This document shows positions 51,601 to 63,218 of a stretch of 64,000 nt of DNA, piece by piece. Positions within the stretch are counted from its first letter, which is position 1; each line of letters begins with the position of its first letter. The translations under genes and the position numbers were made by a program. Source of the DNA: Pelecanus crispus (lineage: Eukaryota > Chordata > Aves > Pelecaniformes > Pelecanidae). The notes beneath the pieces are model-generated. The model saw only the letters and a list, made by a program, of their open reading frames with translations, did no database searches and was not told the DNA's origin. Location: positions 2,555,501-2,619,500 of the forward strand of contig NC_134660.1 in NCBI RefSeq assembly GCF_030463565.1, read 5' to 3'.

Positions 51601-54600
51601 TTTAGTTGCCACTAGCTAAGACCTGACCGGGATTGGCGAATGCCTTTGTTCCTGGTAGGAGGAAGCTGCTCTGTTCGCAGCAGCAGGCAGGACAGCTGAA
51701 GGAGGGATATTTGGGAGAGTTACCCCTGTGTGAGCTAAGGACTGAGTTCTAGTTGAGCATCCGTGCGAGAGGTCATTCAGGTATAATTATCTCTTCGCAG
51801 AATTAGAGTCTTTTCTGGGGAGTGTTAGAGTCCTTCCCGAGGGAAATAAAACTGGAGCAAGGAGAAGAAAGCGACCTGCTGTTTTCATAAGCATCTCTTG
51901 AGGTTTAGGTCATGAAACCATGAGTCTTCTTGCACTGACGTGACTGGTAAAATCTTGGTGAACAGACCTTTGGTCTCGGCTGCGGATGCGAGGAGACAGA
52001 CTTTAAACATGCCAGGAGAATGAGAGTTCAAAAGTGCTGTGATTTGCAGCTGAGATTGTGGGGGCGGTTTTTTGATACTTAAAAATAAAGCATCTTCACA
52101 AATTTACCATGAGACAGCTCTAGACTGCAGGTAGGAGACCACTTTCTGTCTGTAAGAAGGACGTATTACTCTACTGTCCCTTTGCTTCTTCCTAGCAGAG
52201 AAGGTAGGAGTTAATTCTGGGAGGCATTTGGCTAGATGAGCCAGCCATCGAGTCATTCTGTACGTACAGCATCTATGCCTGTGCGTATATTTGCAATATC
52301 AGTGATCCGTGGGCACTTGCAGTGTTTGTTTTGTCCACTTTCGCTCCCCTGGAATCGCCTGTGATCAGTTTGGCGCTGTGGTTTTAAATGTGCACTGTAA
52401 CTGTTGTTTGAATTCAGAGGAGCCCATGATAAAAGTGGTTCCGCCCTGTAGAGAGTTTAAACTGCAGCTTACCCAGTCCCACATGGATCCTTGTTTCTTC
52501 CCTGAAGAGGTCCTGTCTCTGCAGGAACAGAGCTTAGATCAGGACCGGGATTTCAAGCTGAGAATTACTTTTTTTTTTTTTTTTTTTTTTAAGCAAGATT
52601 TAAAAGGTGTTGAGCAGTGTGGATGCTTGCACAGTGGCACAACAGATTCTAATTTGTACTGAAATATTTAAAATTGTAACCTAAGAGATGAATTTATTAG
52701 AAAAGGTTTCTCATCACAAAAGCAAGAGCTGTGCTTGTTTGTAGTACAGTAACGTGCCCAGGCTGCCGGCGCTCGTACGGCCAGCGACGGGCACCTCCTG
52801 GCGCTGCCCTCGGCGGGTGAGGTGACTCTTCACTGGGAGCAAATGCAAACCATAATAACCAGTTTGTTTATTCCTCAGGTATTCCTAACCATATGCACGT
52901 GGGAACTGGGCCACCGCCTCAGTTTAACAGGATGGAGGAAATGGTAAAGCTTGTTGCGTGGAGCGTGACTCTTGCTTGTAGAAGCGCGGAAGCCCAGCAT
53001 TTATCTGTTTCTGGGTTGTAGTAATTAGAGGCTGCACGTGACACCTCAGCCTTAGCCTTTCCCTTTCATGGGTGTTCATAGTTTTTTACTGTGTGACCCA
53101 GATAGAGGTTTGCAGGGGCTGGCGGGGGGAGCGGGTCTGTGCTCCCTGGCTGGGGGGGGGGCTCCTGCCCCTCACCCTGACCCTCGCTGATCCCTTTGGA
53201 CTCTTTCAGGCGGTGCAGGGGGGCCGCGTGAAACGCTACTCGTCGCAGCGGCAGAGACCGCCGGTGCCGGAGCCTGCCCCCCCCATGCACATCAGCATCA
53301 TGGAAGGGCACTACTACGACCCACGTGAGTGTTTCTTTCCCGCTCCTGAGGTTCTGTGTGTGCTCAGATCCTAACTCCTGTTAGGATCGGGGGCTTTGTC
53401 TTCCCTTTCCTTTGTAAATAGCATTGCTGCGTCATCTCGTACGGTAACTAAAAAGCTGCTCTGAGCCTCTGTGGTTGATGCTTAAACCCACTGAAATACA
53501 ATCAGTGTTACTGCCTCCCCTCCCCCTGCAAGGGCTCTCTAGGATGCTGCTTTTCTTCGTGAGAATGAGGATTTAAAATTAACTTGAAATCAGAGCAATG
53601 TCTTTGCCATTTAAGAGCGGGGAGAATTACAGAACAAGGCTGAGGATAGACTAGGAATTTACTCCAGCATTGAAAGTGTCGGAGAAGAAATTCCCCGAGT
53701 ATTCTCCTGCTTTGTAAAGGGAGTAGGAGGCTTTTCTGTTGGGAGTACGTAGCATCTGTGAGCCTGGTAGACAGCGTGTGCCGATGGGAACGTAGCTTGC
53801 AGCACTGCATTCAAGTGTTGTAACGGTAGCTGGCTGCGGCGTGCGTGTGGCTTGCTGCAGTAGAATAAAATTCGGTGGAGCTTTTCCTTACCAACTGTTG
53901 TGTGTTGCAGTACAATTCCAGGGACCAATCTACACCCACAGTGAGAACCCAGCCCCGCTGCCGCCCCAAGGGATGATCGTACAGCCAGAAATGCACCTCC
54001 CTCATCCAGGTGAGGAACCAGCTCCCCAGCGGGGCACGGGGCAGCTGGTACCGACGTTGCGTTGTGCCCTGGGGTGGCTCAGCCTGTGCTGGGGAGCAGA
54101 TAACTCCAGTTTCATGCAGCCTCTGTCGCTGGGGGAATCCATTTTCCTGATCTCTACAACATGGAAGAGACCTGCTTCCCTCGTGCAGTGAGGCTGGATC
54201 AATATGAATTTTAAGGAAAGAAAAAATAGACATTTCTGGCCCTTGCAGCCAGTGCAGGACCGAGATGATCTGAATGTTTTGGCAGCCTCTAGCTGATGTC
54301 TGCAGGTTCTGTGCAGACCCTCCTGGCTGAGTCGCTTCCCCTTCAGTGGGGAGCTTGGCTCTGCCAGCTGTTGTGCTAGGCTGCTTCTTCAGTCCCTGTT
54401 GCTTGGAGATCAGAAAAGAAAAGCAGAAATGAGAACTGTTGAATTGGCATGTTCTCTATCTTACCCACAAAAACCATTTCCTGAATTGGATGTGCTGACC
54501 GGGGCTGTGTCCGGTTCCGGTGAACCGTGACCCCGGCACTGGGGAGGGAGCCATGCTCCACTGTGCTGAGAAGTGCTTCCCTTTTTCCCTCCCCAGCACA

Positions 54601-57068
54601 GGAGCTGAGGTCTTGTGGCTGCAGGAAAGGCCTTTGAGCAAAGCGCTTCTCCTCCTGCTGCAGCGGCAGGGAGGCGCAGCTGTGCTGACCTGCTGGCATC
54701 ATAGCAGCCCCAGTCCTCCGCGGAACGCGCTGGCTTTCCACGCGACATCACGTTCAGCTTATTTTTGTTGCTTCCCAGGTTTACATCCCCACCAGACACC
54801 AGCCCCCATGGCAAACCCCGGGCTGTACCCTCCGCCAGTCTCCATGCCGCCGGGCCAGCCCCCACCGCAGCAGCTGCTTGCACCGACTTACTTCTCCCCT
54901 CCTGGAGTCATGAATTTTGGGAATCCTGGCTACCCCTACCCCCCAGGAGCACTACCCCCTCCGCCTCCTCCTCATCTCTATTCCAACACGCAGGTAAGCC
55001 AGCTGCGCTGCGCGTCTCCTTCCTGAGCAAGAGCTGTCGAGAGCAGATGGGATCCTGTGCTGTGTGGGTATATTCTCTGAGGCTTCCTGGGAGAGGATGT
55101 GGAGCAGCTGGGCTGCTCAGTGGTGGGAGGTTGTTTACTGTCGTCCCTCTCTCTGCTTGGGGTGGGTAGCTGAAAAGGACTGCTCCCATGTCTGCTGTGC
55201 AGCTACCCTGGGTTTAGGCTCTAGTGGATGAAATGCCTGTATTGGGGGATCTCAGAACCTAGGTCTTCCCCTATGGAACAGGGAGACAGCCCACCAGGAG
55301 CCTGTGAACCGTTACGTCCCCTCCAGGTCCATGCTAAGTCAAGGACACCTTGAAAATTGCTTTGGAAGTCCTTTCTGTTTGAGATGGAGGCAGGAGGCTG
55401 GCTGGTGTTGTTTTTTGGCACCGGCCGGGAAAGCCCTTGGTGTGACCAGCACGGGGCTGGCTTTTCCCACTCGATGTCTGACCTCTGTGTCCGCAGTAGC
55501 CGCTGGGAAGCGAGGAGGCAGATCTGTGCGGGTATCCTGACGACGAACCTGTGGCCGCTGTGCAAGCGGCACACGGCTGACACGCAGTGGCAGGCTAGAG
55601 ATGTGCATGCTCCCCGAGCCCTGCAACCTCTCTGACCTTCCCTGCTGCCCTGGGCTGATCCCAGCTGCCCCGGCAGGGAATTGGCCTGCTTTTGGGACAG
55701 ATCCCGAGCCCCCGGGCAGCTGGAGGTGATCTCGGTGTGAAGGGGAGCTGTTACCTGCCTTGTCTGCTCAGAAAAATGGTAACTGCTGCTGTTACAAAGC
55801 ACAGACATTATAAGTCTGATGAGGAGCGGCTGAGGGAACTGGGATTGTTCAGCCTGGAGAAGAAGAGGCCGAGGGGAGACCTTACGCTCTCTACAGCTGC
55901 CTGACAGGAGGGGGTAGGGAGGTGGGGGTCGGTCTCTTCTCCCAAGTAGTCAGCGATAGGACAAGAGGGAATGGCCTCAAGCTGCATCCAGGGAGGTTTA
56001 GATTGGATATTAGGAAAAATTTCTTCACGGAAAGAGTGGTCAAGCATTGGAACAGGCTGCCCAGAGAGGTGGGGGAGTCACCATCCCTTGAGGGGTTCAA
56101 AAAACGGGCAGAGGTGGCACTCTGGGACATGGTTGAGTGGGCATGGGGGTGTTGGGTTGATGTTGGACTGATGATCTTAGAGATCCTTTCCAACCTTAAT
56201 GATTCCTAGTTTTTATTTTCATTAAATAATCCAGCCACCAAGCCAGGAAACATGAAATTGCTACTCTACCCTTAACTGGTTTTAGTGGTGGACTTGGCAG
56301 TGTTAGGTTACTGGTTGGACTGGATGATCTTAAACGTCTTTTCCAACCTCAACGATTTGATGATTCTGTGGCAGCTGGGAAACTCTGCAGGGCAGAGGAA
56401 ACCCATCTGCCATGAACTTCGCTCCAGCGTGGCTGTGGGTTGCTGCAGCCTGTACCTGCCCACCCTGCCGAGAGCCGGGACGCCCTGGTGAGGGGCAGGG
56501 GCAGGCGAGGGTCCTCCGGGAGCTGTGAGTGCTGCTGTTCTTTGTAGCCTTGGGGAGCACGGCACAAATCAACCCCCATCCCTCTGCGGCTGCTCGCCTT
56601 CAGTGCAAGGCGGTGGCATCTTTTCACCGCCCAGTTGCGTGCTGTAAAGGCTCTCTGAGACATGTGGCGCTTTCGCGGGGGATGCAACCTTCTGCGCTCC
56701 CCGCAGCGAAGAGCGCTGACCCTTCTGCTCTCTGGGGAACGCAGGCCCAGTCCCAGGTGTACGGAGGGGTCACGTACTACAACACTGTCCAGCAGCAAGT
56801 GCAGCCCAAGCCTTCTCCACCTCGAAGGACATCCCAGCCTGTGACTATCAAGCCACCGCCTCCTGAGGTACCGTCCCCTCGGCGTGAGTCTGTGCGTGTG
56901 TGATGCGGTACCGTTGGGGTGTGCGTGATGCTGCAGTCTCCCTCTCCCATCCAAAAAATATAACGTTGTTCCAAGGAAATCTTTAAACTGTCTAATCTTT
57001 GACATGTCCCAAACCTCAGCTTCTCGTTGCAGGTGGTAAGCAGGGCTCCAGTTAATTTGAGTTTCTAA
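45402..57068 (+). CDS. CASC3: Exon junction complex subunit CASC3/Barentsz (13 exons, 719 aa)
   Basis: Core subunit of the exon junction complex; it clamps eIF4A3 on spliced RNA with MAGOH/RBM8A and acts in mRNA localisation, translation and nonsense-mediated decay. Exons are 45402-45659, 46933-46960, 47316-47353, 49121-49279, 49367-49518, 49969-50145, 50379-51073, 52879-52943, 53210-53324, 53911-54009, 54779-54993, 56745-56867 and 57033-57068. All are GT-AG and in phase, 2160 nt in total. The start MADRRRQRASQD is conserved. The eIF4A3-binding SELOR segment covers NPAYIPRKGLFFEHDLRGQT through ELIALYGYDIRSAHNPDD (about residues 185-270). The C-terminal half is Pro-rich (LYPPPVSMPPGQPPPQQLL). 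The last exon gives VVSRAPVNLSF, matching the human VVSR ending. An alternative terminal exon is possible at 57798. Confidence 0.95.
46933..46960 (+). CDS. CASC3: CASC3 exon 2 (28-nt microexon)
   Basis: Encodes ESEDGIEGD plus one base. Too short to stand out as an ORF, it was found from the flanking ctctgcag acceptor and gtgagt donor and from phase. Confidence 0.92.
47316..47353 (+). CDS. CASC3: CASC3 exon 3 (38-nt microexon)
   Basis: Encodes VLSDYESAEDSE, with the first two bases completing the Ala codon. The acceptor is ccccgcag and the donor gtaaga. Confidence 0.93.
49121..49279 (+). CDS. CASC3: CASC3 exon 4
   Basis: Encodes the acidic stretch AEEEDYSEEESAKAELKQDS through TGERQSGDGQ. It is 53 whole codons. 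Confidence 0.94.
49367..49518 (+). CDS. CASC3: CASC3 exon 5 (start of SELOR domain)
   Basis: Encodes ESTEPVENKVGKKVPKHLDD and then NPAYIPRKGLFFEHDLRGQT. This is the first part of the eIF4A3-binding SELOR region. The intron before it is only 87 bp. Confidence 0.96.
49969..50145 (+). CDS. CASC3: CASC3 exon 6 (end of SELOR domain)
   Basis: Encodes PKGRQRKLWKDEGRWEHDKF through IRSAHNPDDIKPRRMRKP, which in the family wraps eIF4A3 and contacts MAGOH and RNA. Confidence 0.97.
50379..51073 (+). CDS. CASC3: CASC3 exon 7
   Basis: Encodes FGSPPQRDPNWSNERPSKPP, a low-complexity region, DRPIEKKSYSRARRTRIKAG and QNWTPGQSQFIQPREL. It is the largest exon and contains the basic motif thought to act in nuclear localisation. 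Confidence 0.95.
52879..52943 (+). CDS. CASC3: CASC3 exon 8
   Basis: Encodes IPNHMHVGTGPPPQFNRMEE and M. The 1.8-kb intron before it is the largest without repeats. Confidence 0.93.
53210..53324 (+). CDS. CASC3: CASC3 exon 9
   Basis: Encodes AVQGGRVKRYSSQRQRPPVP through HISIMEGHYYDP plus one base. Confidence 0.95.
53911..54009 (+). CDS. CASC3: CASC3 exon 10
   Basis: Encodes QFQGPIYTHSENPAPLPPQG through HLPHP, with the first two bases completing a Leu codon. Confidence 0.95.
54779..54993 (+). CDS. CASC3: CASC3 exon 11
   Basis: Encodes LHPHQTPAPMANPGLYPPPV through PPPPPPHLYSNTQ, the Pro-rich C-terminal tail. The following intron holds the CR1 copies. Confidence 0.95.
55800..56212 (+). mobile_element. 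CR1 LINE 3' fragment
   Basis: Contains hallmark CR1 strings: gaggagcggctgagggaact, ttcagcctggagaagaag, ggatattaggaaaaatttct, ggaacaggctgcccagagag and a tail of gatcctttccaacctt. It is a 5'-truncated copy in sense orientation within CASC3 intron 11. This family is typical of birds and other sauropsids. The reverse-transcriptase core is missing, so it cannot move by itself. Confidence 0.95.
56284..56372 (+). mobile_element. Second, short CR1 LINE tail
   Basis: gtggacttggcagtgttagg, ggactggatgatcttaaacg and ttttccaacctcaacgattt, followed by gatgattctgtg. This is the last ~90 bp of a CR1 element, in the same orientation as the copy just upstream. Confidence 0.93.
56745..56867 (+). CDS. CASC3: CASC3 exon 12
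   Basis: Encodes AQSQVYGGVTYYNTVQQQVQ through QPVTIKPPPPE, 41 whole codons. The donor gtaccg is weak; reading through it would add VPSPRRESVRV before a stop at 56901-56903. Confidence 0.93.
57033..57068 (+). CDS. CASC3: CASC3 exon 13 (terminal) and stop
   Basis: The acceptor ttctcgttgcag ends at 57032. The exon reads VVSRAPVNLSF and TAA at 57066-57068. VVSR right after PPPPE is the human ending, so this is taken as the orthologous last exon. An AATAAA lies at 57219-57224. Confidence 0.78.
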   Translation: MVSRAPVNLSF

Positions 57069-57218
57069 ATACTTTAAAACTAAATCCACCTAAAAAGTAA
57101 GTCCAAAGTTGACTCTTGCTTTTTTTTTTTTTTCTTAATTTGCTCAGGGTAGAAAACAAAACACTTTATAGAGAGAAAAATCCAGTCCTAAGCTAGGAGG
57201 CAGTGACTTCTCTGGAAG

Positions 57219-57224
57219 AATAAA
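57219..57224 (+). terminator. CASC3: CASC3 poly(A) signal candidate
   Basis: AATAAA about 150 bp after the CASC3 stop codon, followed by attgagacc. A longer 3' UTR, as in mammals, cannot be excluded. Confidence 0.45.
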
Positions 57225-60200
57225 TATTGAGACCTTAGCAGTAGGTAACTCGGGCAGCAGACTTAAAGGCTTTCCAGAGACGAGAGCCGTTTCTCTGCGC
57301 TGGGAATGGTTTTCTCGCTCTAGTGCTGTGAGCTGTGCGTGTGTGTGCACGCCAGCATGCCGTGTGTTTGTTTGCTTTCCTTTTTAATACCTTGCTTAGC
57401 GTATGGGAGCTGAGCGAGCCTGAATCACGGCAAGCCCAGACCTGGGCAGGCATGTGCCGGTTGTTTCCCCGTACGTGGGGAGGTGGCGCGCGGCGCGGTA
57501 GAGGGCTGGGAAACGTGCAGCGTTTGTAAATCCACCGCGAGATCGTCTGATCGAGGTGCCCTTTGAAAAGCCTCGTGATGGAAAACCGTTTAACCACGAG
57601 GAGAGCTTGGCTGAAGGGAGCTGGCTGTGCCCAGAGCAAGCACGGAGGAAGCCGGAGGCGTGGGCGGGTGGTGGTCGCGTTTCGGCACCCAGGCATGGCG
57701 GGTTTTTGCTCGCAGGACCCTGGCGATAGTGCTGCAACCCCCGCTGTGGCTTTTGTGGTGGGACAGCCTAAGCCTCTGCTTCTCTTTCCTCTTCCAGGAC
57801 AGCAAAGGTGAAAAGTCAAAGGAGAGGAGCAACACGTAGGGATGCGGCCGTGGGAATCCCAACGCCAGACTCGGCACCTCGGCAAGGAGGAAGCTCCTTC
57901 TCGGGAAAGGCTCCTTCCCTGTGCGTAGGTGAGGCAGCGGGATGAAATAAGCTGCACCGTCTTGTGCTCAGGGCCAGGCACCTTCCCTCTCTGGTTTTAC
58001 CGGTGCCCTCCCAAAAACCATCTCGCCGCTGCTGATCTGCCCTCCTTCCCCCTCCCTCACTGGAGCACAGAAGTCACCGAAGAATCAATCCCCAGAGTCA
58101 GTCCTTGGCCACGAGTTCTTGCAACTTCTCTTTTACTAAACGTCTGCCCTTTTGCCTCTCTAGGATGTTAATCTCGACTGGCTTGATTGTGGTCTCTGTT
58201 TTTATTTAAGAAATGAACCAGCCTCTTCAGTAAAGCTGATTTGTTTCTTTTTGGGTATTTTGAATTTGTTTGTCTGGCTAACCTGAACGTAACATCCTGT
58301 GCCCCCCGTGGAGACAGCTGATAAGTTAATTCTTCATTTCAATTCTCTTTTTAAATTAGCAAGTTTATTTCTGCCATTGTTGAAGCATAGGAAGGGCAGC
58401 TGAGTGATAGGAGTCTGTCAGGAATGCTCTGGCTGCATCGTCACCCCTTAATTTAGAAGCTCCTCCCGTTTCTTTTTCTGAACAAGCCCCGCTGGTAACT
58501 TGTGTTTCTGGCTGTGTGTGTGCGTGCGAGCTCGCAGCTCGCACCAGATGGGAATCTGTGTGCACGACGAGCGCGGGGCAATCCCCTTCCCCGCTGCCAT
58601 GAGCGCACCTTGGCGATTTCCAGCCGCCTCCTGCGCCTCTGCCAAATCAGCGGCAGAGAGGGAGGTTTATGGGCGTCCAGGCACCTCGACGCTGCCAGAA
58701 CAGCCCTGCCAGCAGACAAACCAGCTAGACAGGGCAAGCAGAGGAGTGATTTGCTCCTAGCACTTGGGTGTTGCTGCTGTGGAAGTGGAAGGGGGTGTTG
58801 TGACCCGCCCCGACGCATCCAGCCTGGGCTCCCGTCCCCGGGAGGAAGCGCCTCAGCCCTGTGCCTGCTGCCACGTAAACCGGTGTTCCCCCAGAGACCT
58901 CGGCATCCTCGTTTCCCCCGTTAGGATTCGGAGGCTGATCTGCCCAGGGTGACCGGCACCGCCGCGCTGAGCGTGCCAAGCCGGACGCCGGCTGGCTCAC
59001 CCGTGCCGCAGCGCCGCGCCGCCCTCTCTGCAGCACGCATCCCGCCGGCACCGCGGCAGGCGGAGCGGCTCCCGCTCCCAGTCACGCTCAGGTTTGGCCG
59101 TGTCCTCGCAGCCGTTTGCAAATTGCATTAGGAAACTTGGCAAGGCAGGCTGCCGATTCCTGCCGCTCGCCCCGAGCACGTGCTGGGGCAGCGTGGGGAA
59201 GTGCCAGCTGCTGGCGCAGGCCGAGGGGGAACGTTGCTCCTCCAAGCAAGTGGCGTTTTGGCCTCCGAGTCCCCATCTGCGGCGAGGGAGGGGTGCCCAG
59301 CGGCCCACCTGCCCACTCTCTGGTCCAGATCATCTCACGCATGCCCGGCTCTCCAGCAGAAATACCTTCTTTGTCTGTTGTTTGTAACTCGATGACCTTT
59401 TTGTACCTAATTTCAGATGTCAAAGCAACATTTTAAAAGCAGAACTCCCTTATGTTTTAAGTGTAACTGTTTTTCTGCCTTAAGGCTGAAATGTGTCGTC
59501 AACCTGTCGGGTGCACGACTGAAGTCCTGGACCTTACAACACTGTGATGGGTTTTTGGTTTTCTTTATTTGGATTCCTGTCCCTTAGGAGCGCACATTTG
59601 TAACCAGCGTTGTATCGGCGCGCGGATGAGAACACGTTTTAGAAAGTAGCCAGCTCTCTGTCTCTTTCCTTGGCCTGAGACCTGCAGGGACAGCGCGCAC
59701 GTGCGTTTTTCCAGGAGGACCGTTGTCCCTTCCGGAAAACTCGGCTGCACGCCGGGAGCTGCTCTCCCCTTTCCAGGAGCTCCTGGTGGGACTGGAAAAG
59801 CGGCTCCTCTGCAGCCAGCGCCAGCCGCCCTCGCCCCCGCGTCCCCTGGGAGCAGCTGCAGTCCGTCCCCGAGCCCAGCTCTGCCCCGGCGGTGGGGCTC
59901 GGCGCAGAAGCGAGCCCCCTCCTCTCCCCGCAGCCTCGCTCGCTCGCGGATTCAGGGCGGGGGGGAAGAACAACTGGTGCGTGGGTGGTGTGGGAGCTGC
60001 CGCCTGCGCGCTTCTGTGCCGCGCTGCCTCCCTCCGCCTCGGCACCGCAGCCTCCCTCTGGCCCGCGGCCCGGCTTCCCGCGGCGAACGGGGTGGGGGGT
60101 GGCACGTACCCCGTCCCTGCACCCTCCCGGTACCCCCCCCCCCCCCCCCCGGTGATGGGGCGATACCCCATCCCTGCACCCTGCCGGTACCCCCCCGCCC

Positions 60201-62500
60201 CGGTGATGGGGCGATCACCGCCGTGGGCTCTGCGCTCCTGCAGCCGGCCCTGGGCTGGTCATGGCTTTGCCTGGGCTGGGGGAAAGCTGGGGAGGGGGAA
60301 GGATGCGGGCAGGGCCTGCGGGCGCTGCGGTGGGAGGGTGGGGGGACCCCAATTCCCCCTCTTTGCACCCTGCCCCAGCCCCTTTGCTCCGTTCCCGGCA
60401 GCTCTCCCCAGCTCCTGCCCTAGCTGCTGGCAGTGGGGTCCGCGTCCCAGAGCCCGTCCGGCAGCAGAGGCGGGAGCCGTCGACCTCCCACCCCCGCTGC
60501 TGTGCTGCCCCTTCCCTCACCGGCACCCCTGCCTCAGTTTCCCTCCCTGGCAGAGGGCACGGGGCTGAGCCTGGTCCAGGGGCCGGCTCCGATCATGGCG
60601 GGGGCCTTGGGGAGAAGCTGCGGGGTGAGAAGCCCCTTGGCTGGGGGCTCTCCCCTTCCCTGAGTGCTGAGATTCCCCTCTCCCAGTGCTGCAGCCGGGA
60701 AGTGGGTTAAGGCGCTGGCTCGGGGAGGGATTTTTCCCTTAGTGTAATTTTTCCCTCCTACACAAGGTCTGTTTTGAGCAGTGCCTGGAGGCTTCGCACC
60801 CCCTGCTTGGCTGCCGGGGCGGGAGAACGCAACGCGGCTGCAAATGGAGGCGCAGGCTTTGGGAGGGAAGCGCCTGCTCCAGATCCCAGCTCGTTAGGAG
60901 AAATAACAGCAAATTAATTAAGCTAATAGCTTGCTCTGCGCCAGCAGTGACCCTGTCCCTGCCGAGCCGGGGGAGAGGAGCTGGGCCGAGCCGACGGGCC
61001 TGGATCCGGGGCACGTTTCCCGGGTGCGAGCACGGCCCTCGGCACGGCACGACGCTCCAGGTCCCTCCCGCCCCCGGGGCCCAGCTGCCACCAGCTCCTG
61101 CGGCCTCTTCGTGCCTCAGTTTCCCCTCCTGCCTCCTCCAGCCTCTGCTAGCAGAAGCCCCTCTCCATACAGCCTGGCCAGCGGGCACCGCTCGCACCCG
61201 GGGACGGGCACCCTCGTCCAGCCGCCCGGGCAGAGGGGATGGAGGAGCTCGGCTGGGTGGGGGCGTTTTGGGGTCTTGGGTGGGATGGGGGGATGGGTCT
61301 GGGTGCTGGGGCCTGGCAGGGCGGGTAGAGGTGCCATGGGGCAGAGGAGGGCCAGGCCATGCCATGCCATCCTGTGCCATGCCATGCCATGCCATCCCGT
61401 GCCATCCCTCCGGGGCCCCGTGCAGCCGGCGATGGGGACGCGGGGACGCGTTTTGCCGCTTTCCTGCGGCCACACGGATGGAGTTGCCAAGCAACTGCCG
61501 GGTGGAGGCAAAACGGGAACAAAGCGGGAGCTGCTGGGACACCCATCCCTCCCCAAACCCCCTCCGGCTCTGCCTGCCGGGGTGCGGCGGGGGCTGTGGG
61601 GTCACCCACCGCGTCCCCCCAACCGTTGCCGCCGTCCCACCCCGGGGCTGTCACCAGGCCGCGGGTTTGCAGGGAGCGAACCCTGGGAGATGGCGACCGT
61701 GGGGGTACCCAGGGCCTGTCCCCTCATTGCCGTCACCACCGTGACCGTGCCCGGAGGGGCGCAGGGTGGGTGCTCGGCACCCAGCGAGCGGGGGGCACGG
61801 CGGCTCGGCTCCGGGCGGGTGCCACGTCCCACCCTGCCCTGCCCCGGCACCCGCCCCGGCTTGCCAGCCCGGCAGGGCCTGTTCCCGGCCTGGCAGGCAG
61901 CGCGGGGGGCAGGCAGCTGCCCCGACCTGCCCGGCCCTGCCTGCGGGGTGGCCCCGGCCCCAGGGGGTGCCCGAGCCGGGGTGGGGGGGGTCTGCACCCA
62001 CCCCTGTCCATTTCCCACGCTGCTCACGGGGTGCAGCGAGCTGGGCTGGGGGGCCCGGGGCTGGGTCACCCCACGCCTGAGGATGTGGCTGCCGTGGAGG
62101 GGACGGCGGGGAGGGGGACCGTAGCGGGGGACGGTCCCATGTGCCCCAGGGCTGCCGGGGTGGCACGGGGGGGCCCGCGGGGGTGCGCCGGGGGTGTGCC
62201 ACGGGTGTCAGACCGTGTCCCTCCGTCGGGGTGGGCGATGGTGCCGCCGGTGTGGCGGTGGGGGTGGGTGGGGGCTGTGTCCCCCCCCCCCGCCAGGCTG
62301 TAGGGCAGTGGGGGGCTGCGGGGGCTCTGCCAATGTGTCCCCCGAGCGTCACCGATCGCGCGTGGGCGTGTGGCCGTGTCCCCGGTGCTGCGGGGAGGGG
62401 GGGTGGGGGGTGGAACGCATCACCTGTGCGGGGCTGCTGGCGGCGGCGGGGGGGGGGCGGCTCCCGGTCCCGGTGCGTGCCCGGCGCTGGCGCGGCTGCA
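57225..62500. other. CASC3-RAPGEFL1 intergenic region, no gene seen
   Basis: The composition is balanced to about 59.6 kb, then GC-rich. It includes two CCTCAGTTTCCC motifs (60532-60543, 61114-61125), an atgccatgccatcc short repeat at 61355-61410, and an AT island at 60905-60932 with adjacent TAAT homeodomain cores. A 281-codon frame at 59723-60568 has no recognisable domain and is not called. Confidence 0.5.
57798..57839 (+). CDS. CASC3: Possible alternative CASC3 terminal exon
   Basis: An acceptor (tttcctcttccag) ends at 57797. It is followed in the phase required after exon 12 by DSKGEKSKERSNT and TAG. The pyrimidine tract is good, but there is no known homologue of this tail. It is listed as an alternative to 57033-57068. 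Confidence 0.22.
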   Translation, partial: DSKGEKSKERSNT

Positions 62501-62803
62501 CCCCCGCTGTCACCGCACCCCCCGGGACGGGTCCGCTCCCGGCCCCCGCGCTCCCGGCGCCGCTCCCGGTGCCGTTGCCGGTGCGGCGGCGGCGGGCGGG
62601 GGCGGGCAGGTGCCGGGGGCGGCGGCGGGGCGGGGCGGCGGGGCGGGCGCTGGCGGCGGGGCCGCGGCGGGGCGCAGCGCGCAGCAGGCGCGGGGCGGGC
62701 GGGGAGCGGCGCCGGGGCCCGAGCCCGACCCGAACCGAGCGGAGCCGCCGCCGCCGCCGCCGCCCATGGCCCCCTGAGCCGCCGCCGCCGCGCCCGGGCG
62801 GCC
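62500..62803 (+). promoter_or_regulatory. RAPGEFL1: RAPGEFL1 CpG-island promoter and 5' UTR
   Basis: A dense CpG island with (GCC)n runs directly before the RAPGEFL1 start codon. A short atggccccctga at 62766-62777 is a two-sense-codon upstream ORF. The start site is not visible. Confidence 0.5.
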
Positions 62804-63218
62804 ATGAAGCCGCTGGAGAAGTTGCTGAAGAAGCCGGGCTCGCACCTGCCCGCCCGCCCCACCGCCGCACCGGGACCGGCACCGGGGCAAGGATCGGGAC
62901 CGGGGCCGCGGCGGCAGAGCCTGTCGCGCCCGCCCGCCTCCCCCGAGGAGCCGGCGGGGCCGGCGGGGCCGCAGCCGGGGGGCGAGGGCCGCTGGCTGGA
63001 GCTGCGGCCGCCCGAGGCGCCGCTCCGCTCCCCGGAGGAACCGTCCCCGGGCGGCGATCGCGACCGGGACCGGGAGCCGCCGAGCCCGGAGCCGCCGCCC
63101 GCCGCCCGCTGCTGCTGCGGCTGCGCCCCCGCCGCGCCCGCGCCCCCCGAGCGGCTCCTGGCCGCGCTCCTGGAGCGGCTGCCGGCGGGCGGCGCGCATG
63201 GCCGGGGCTGCGGAGCAG
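62804..63218 (+). CDS. RAPGEFL1: RAPGEFL1 exon 1 (partial gene)
   Basis: First coding exon of a Rap guanine-nucleotide-exchange-factor-like protein. The start MKPLEKLLKK matches the conserved N-terminus, followed by a Pro/Gly-rich low-complexity region, RRQSLSRPPASPEE, a Cys-rich CCCGC patch and ERLLAALLERLPAGGAH. It ends with one base over 138 codons at a gtaccg donor (GT at 63219-63220). The RasGEF N and CDC25-like domains lie on exons beyond the window. Identification rests on the N-terminus and on synteny downstream of CASC3. Confidence 0.85.

Noticed and set aside
59723-60568. 281-codon frame before RAPGEFL1 (SLPENSAARRELLSPFQELL...)
   Set aside because: The first 40 residues look less repetitive than most. 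However, there is no ATG start, no recognised domain and no splice context, and the rest is Pro/Ala/Arg low complexity with a short duplication.
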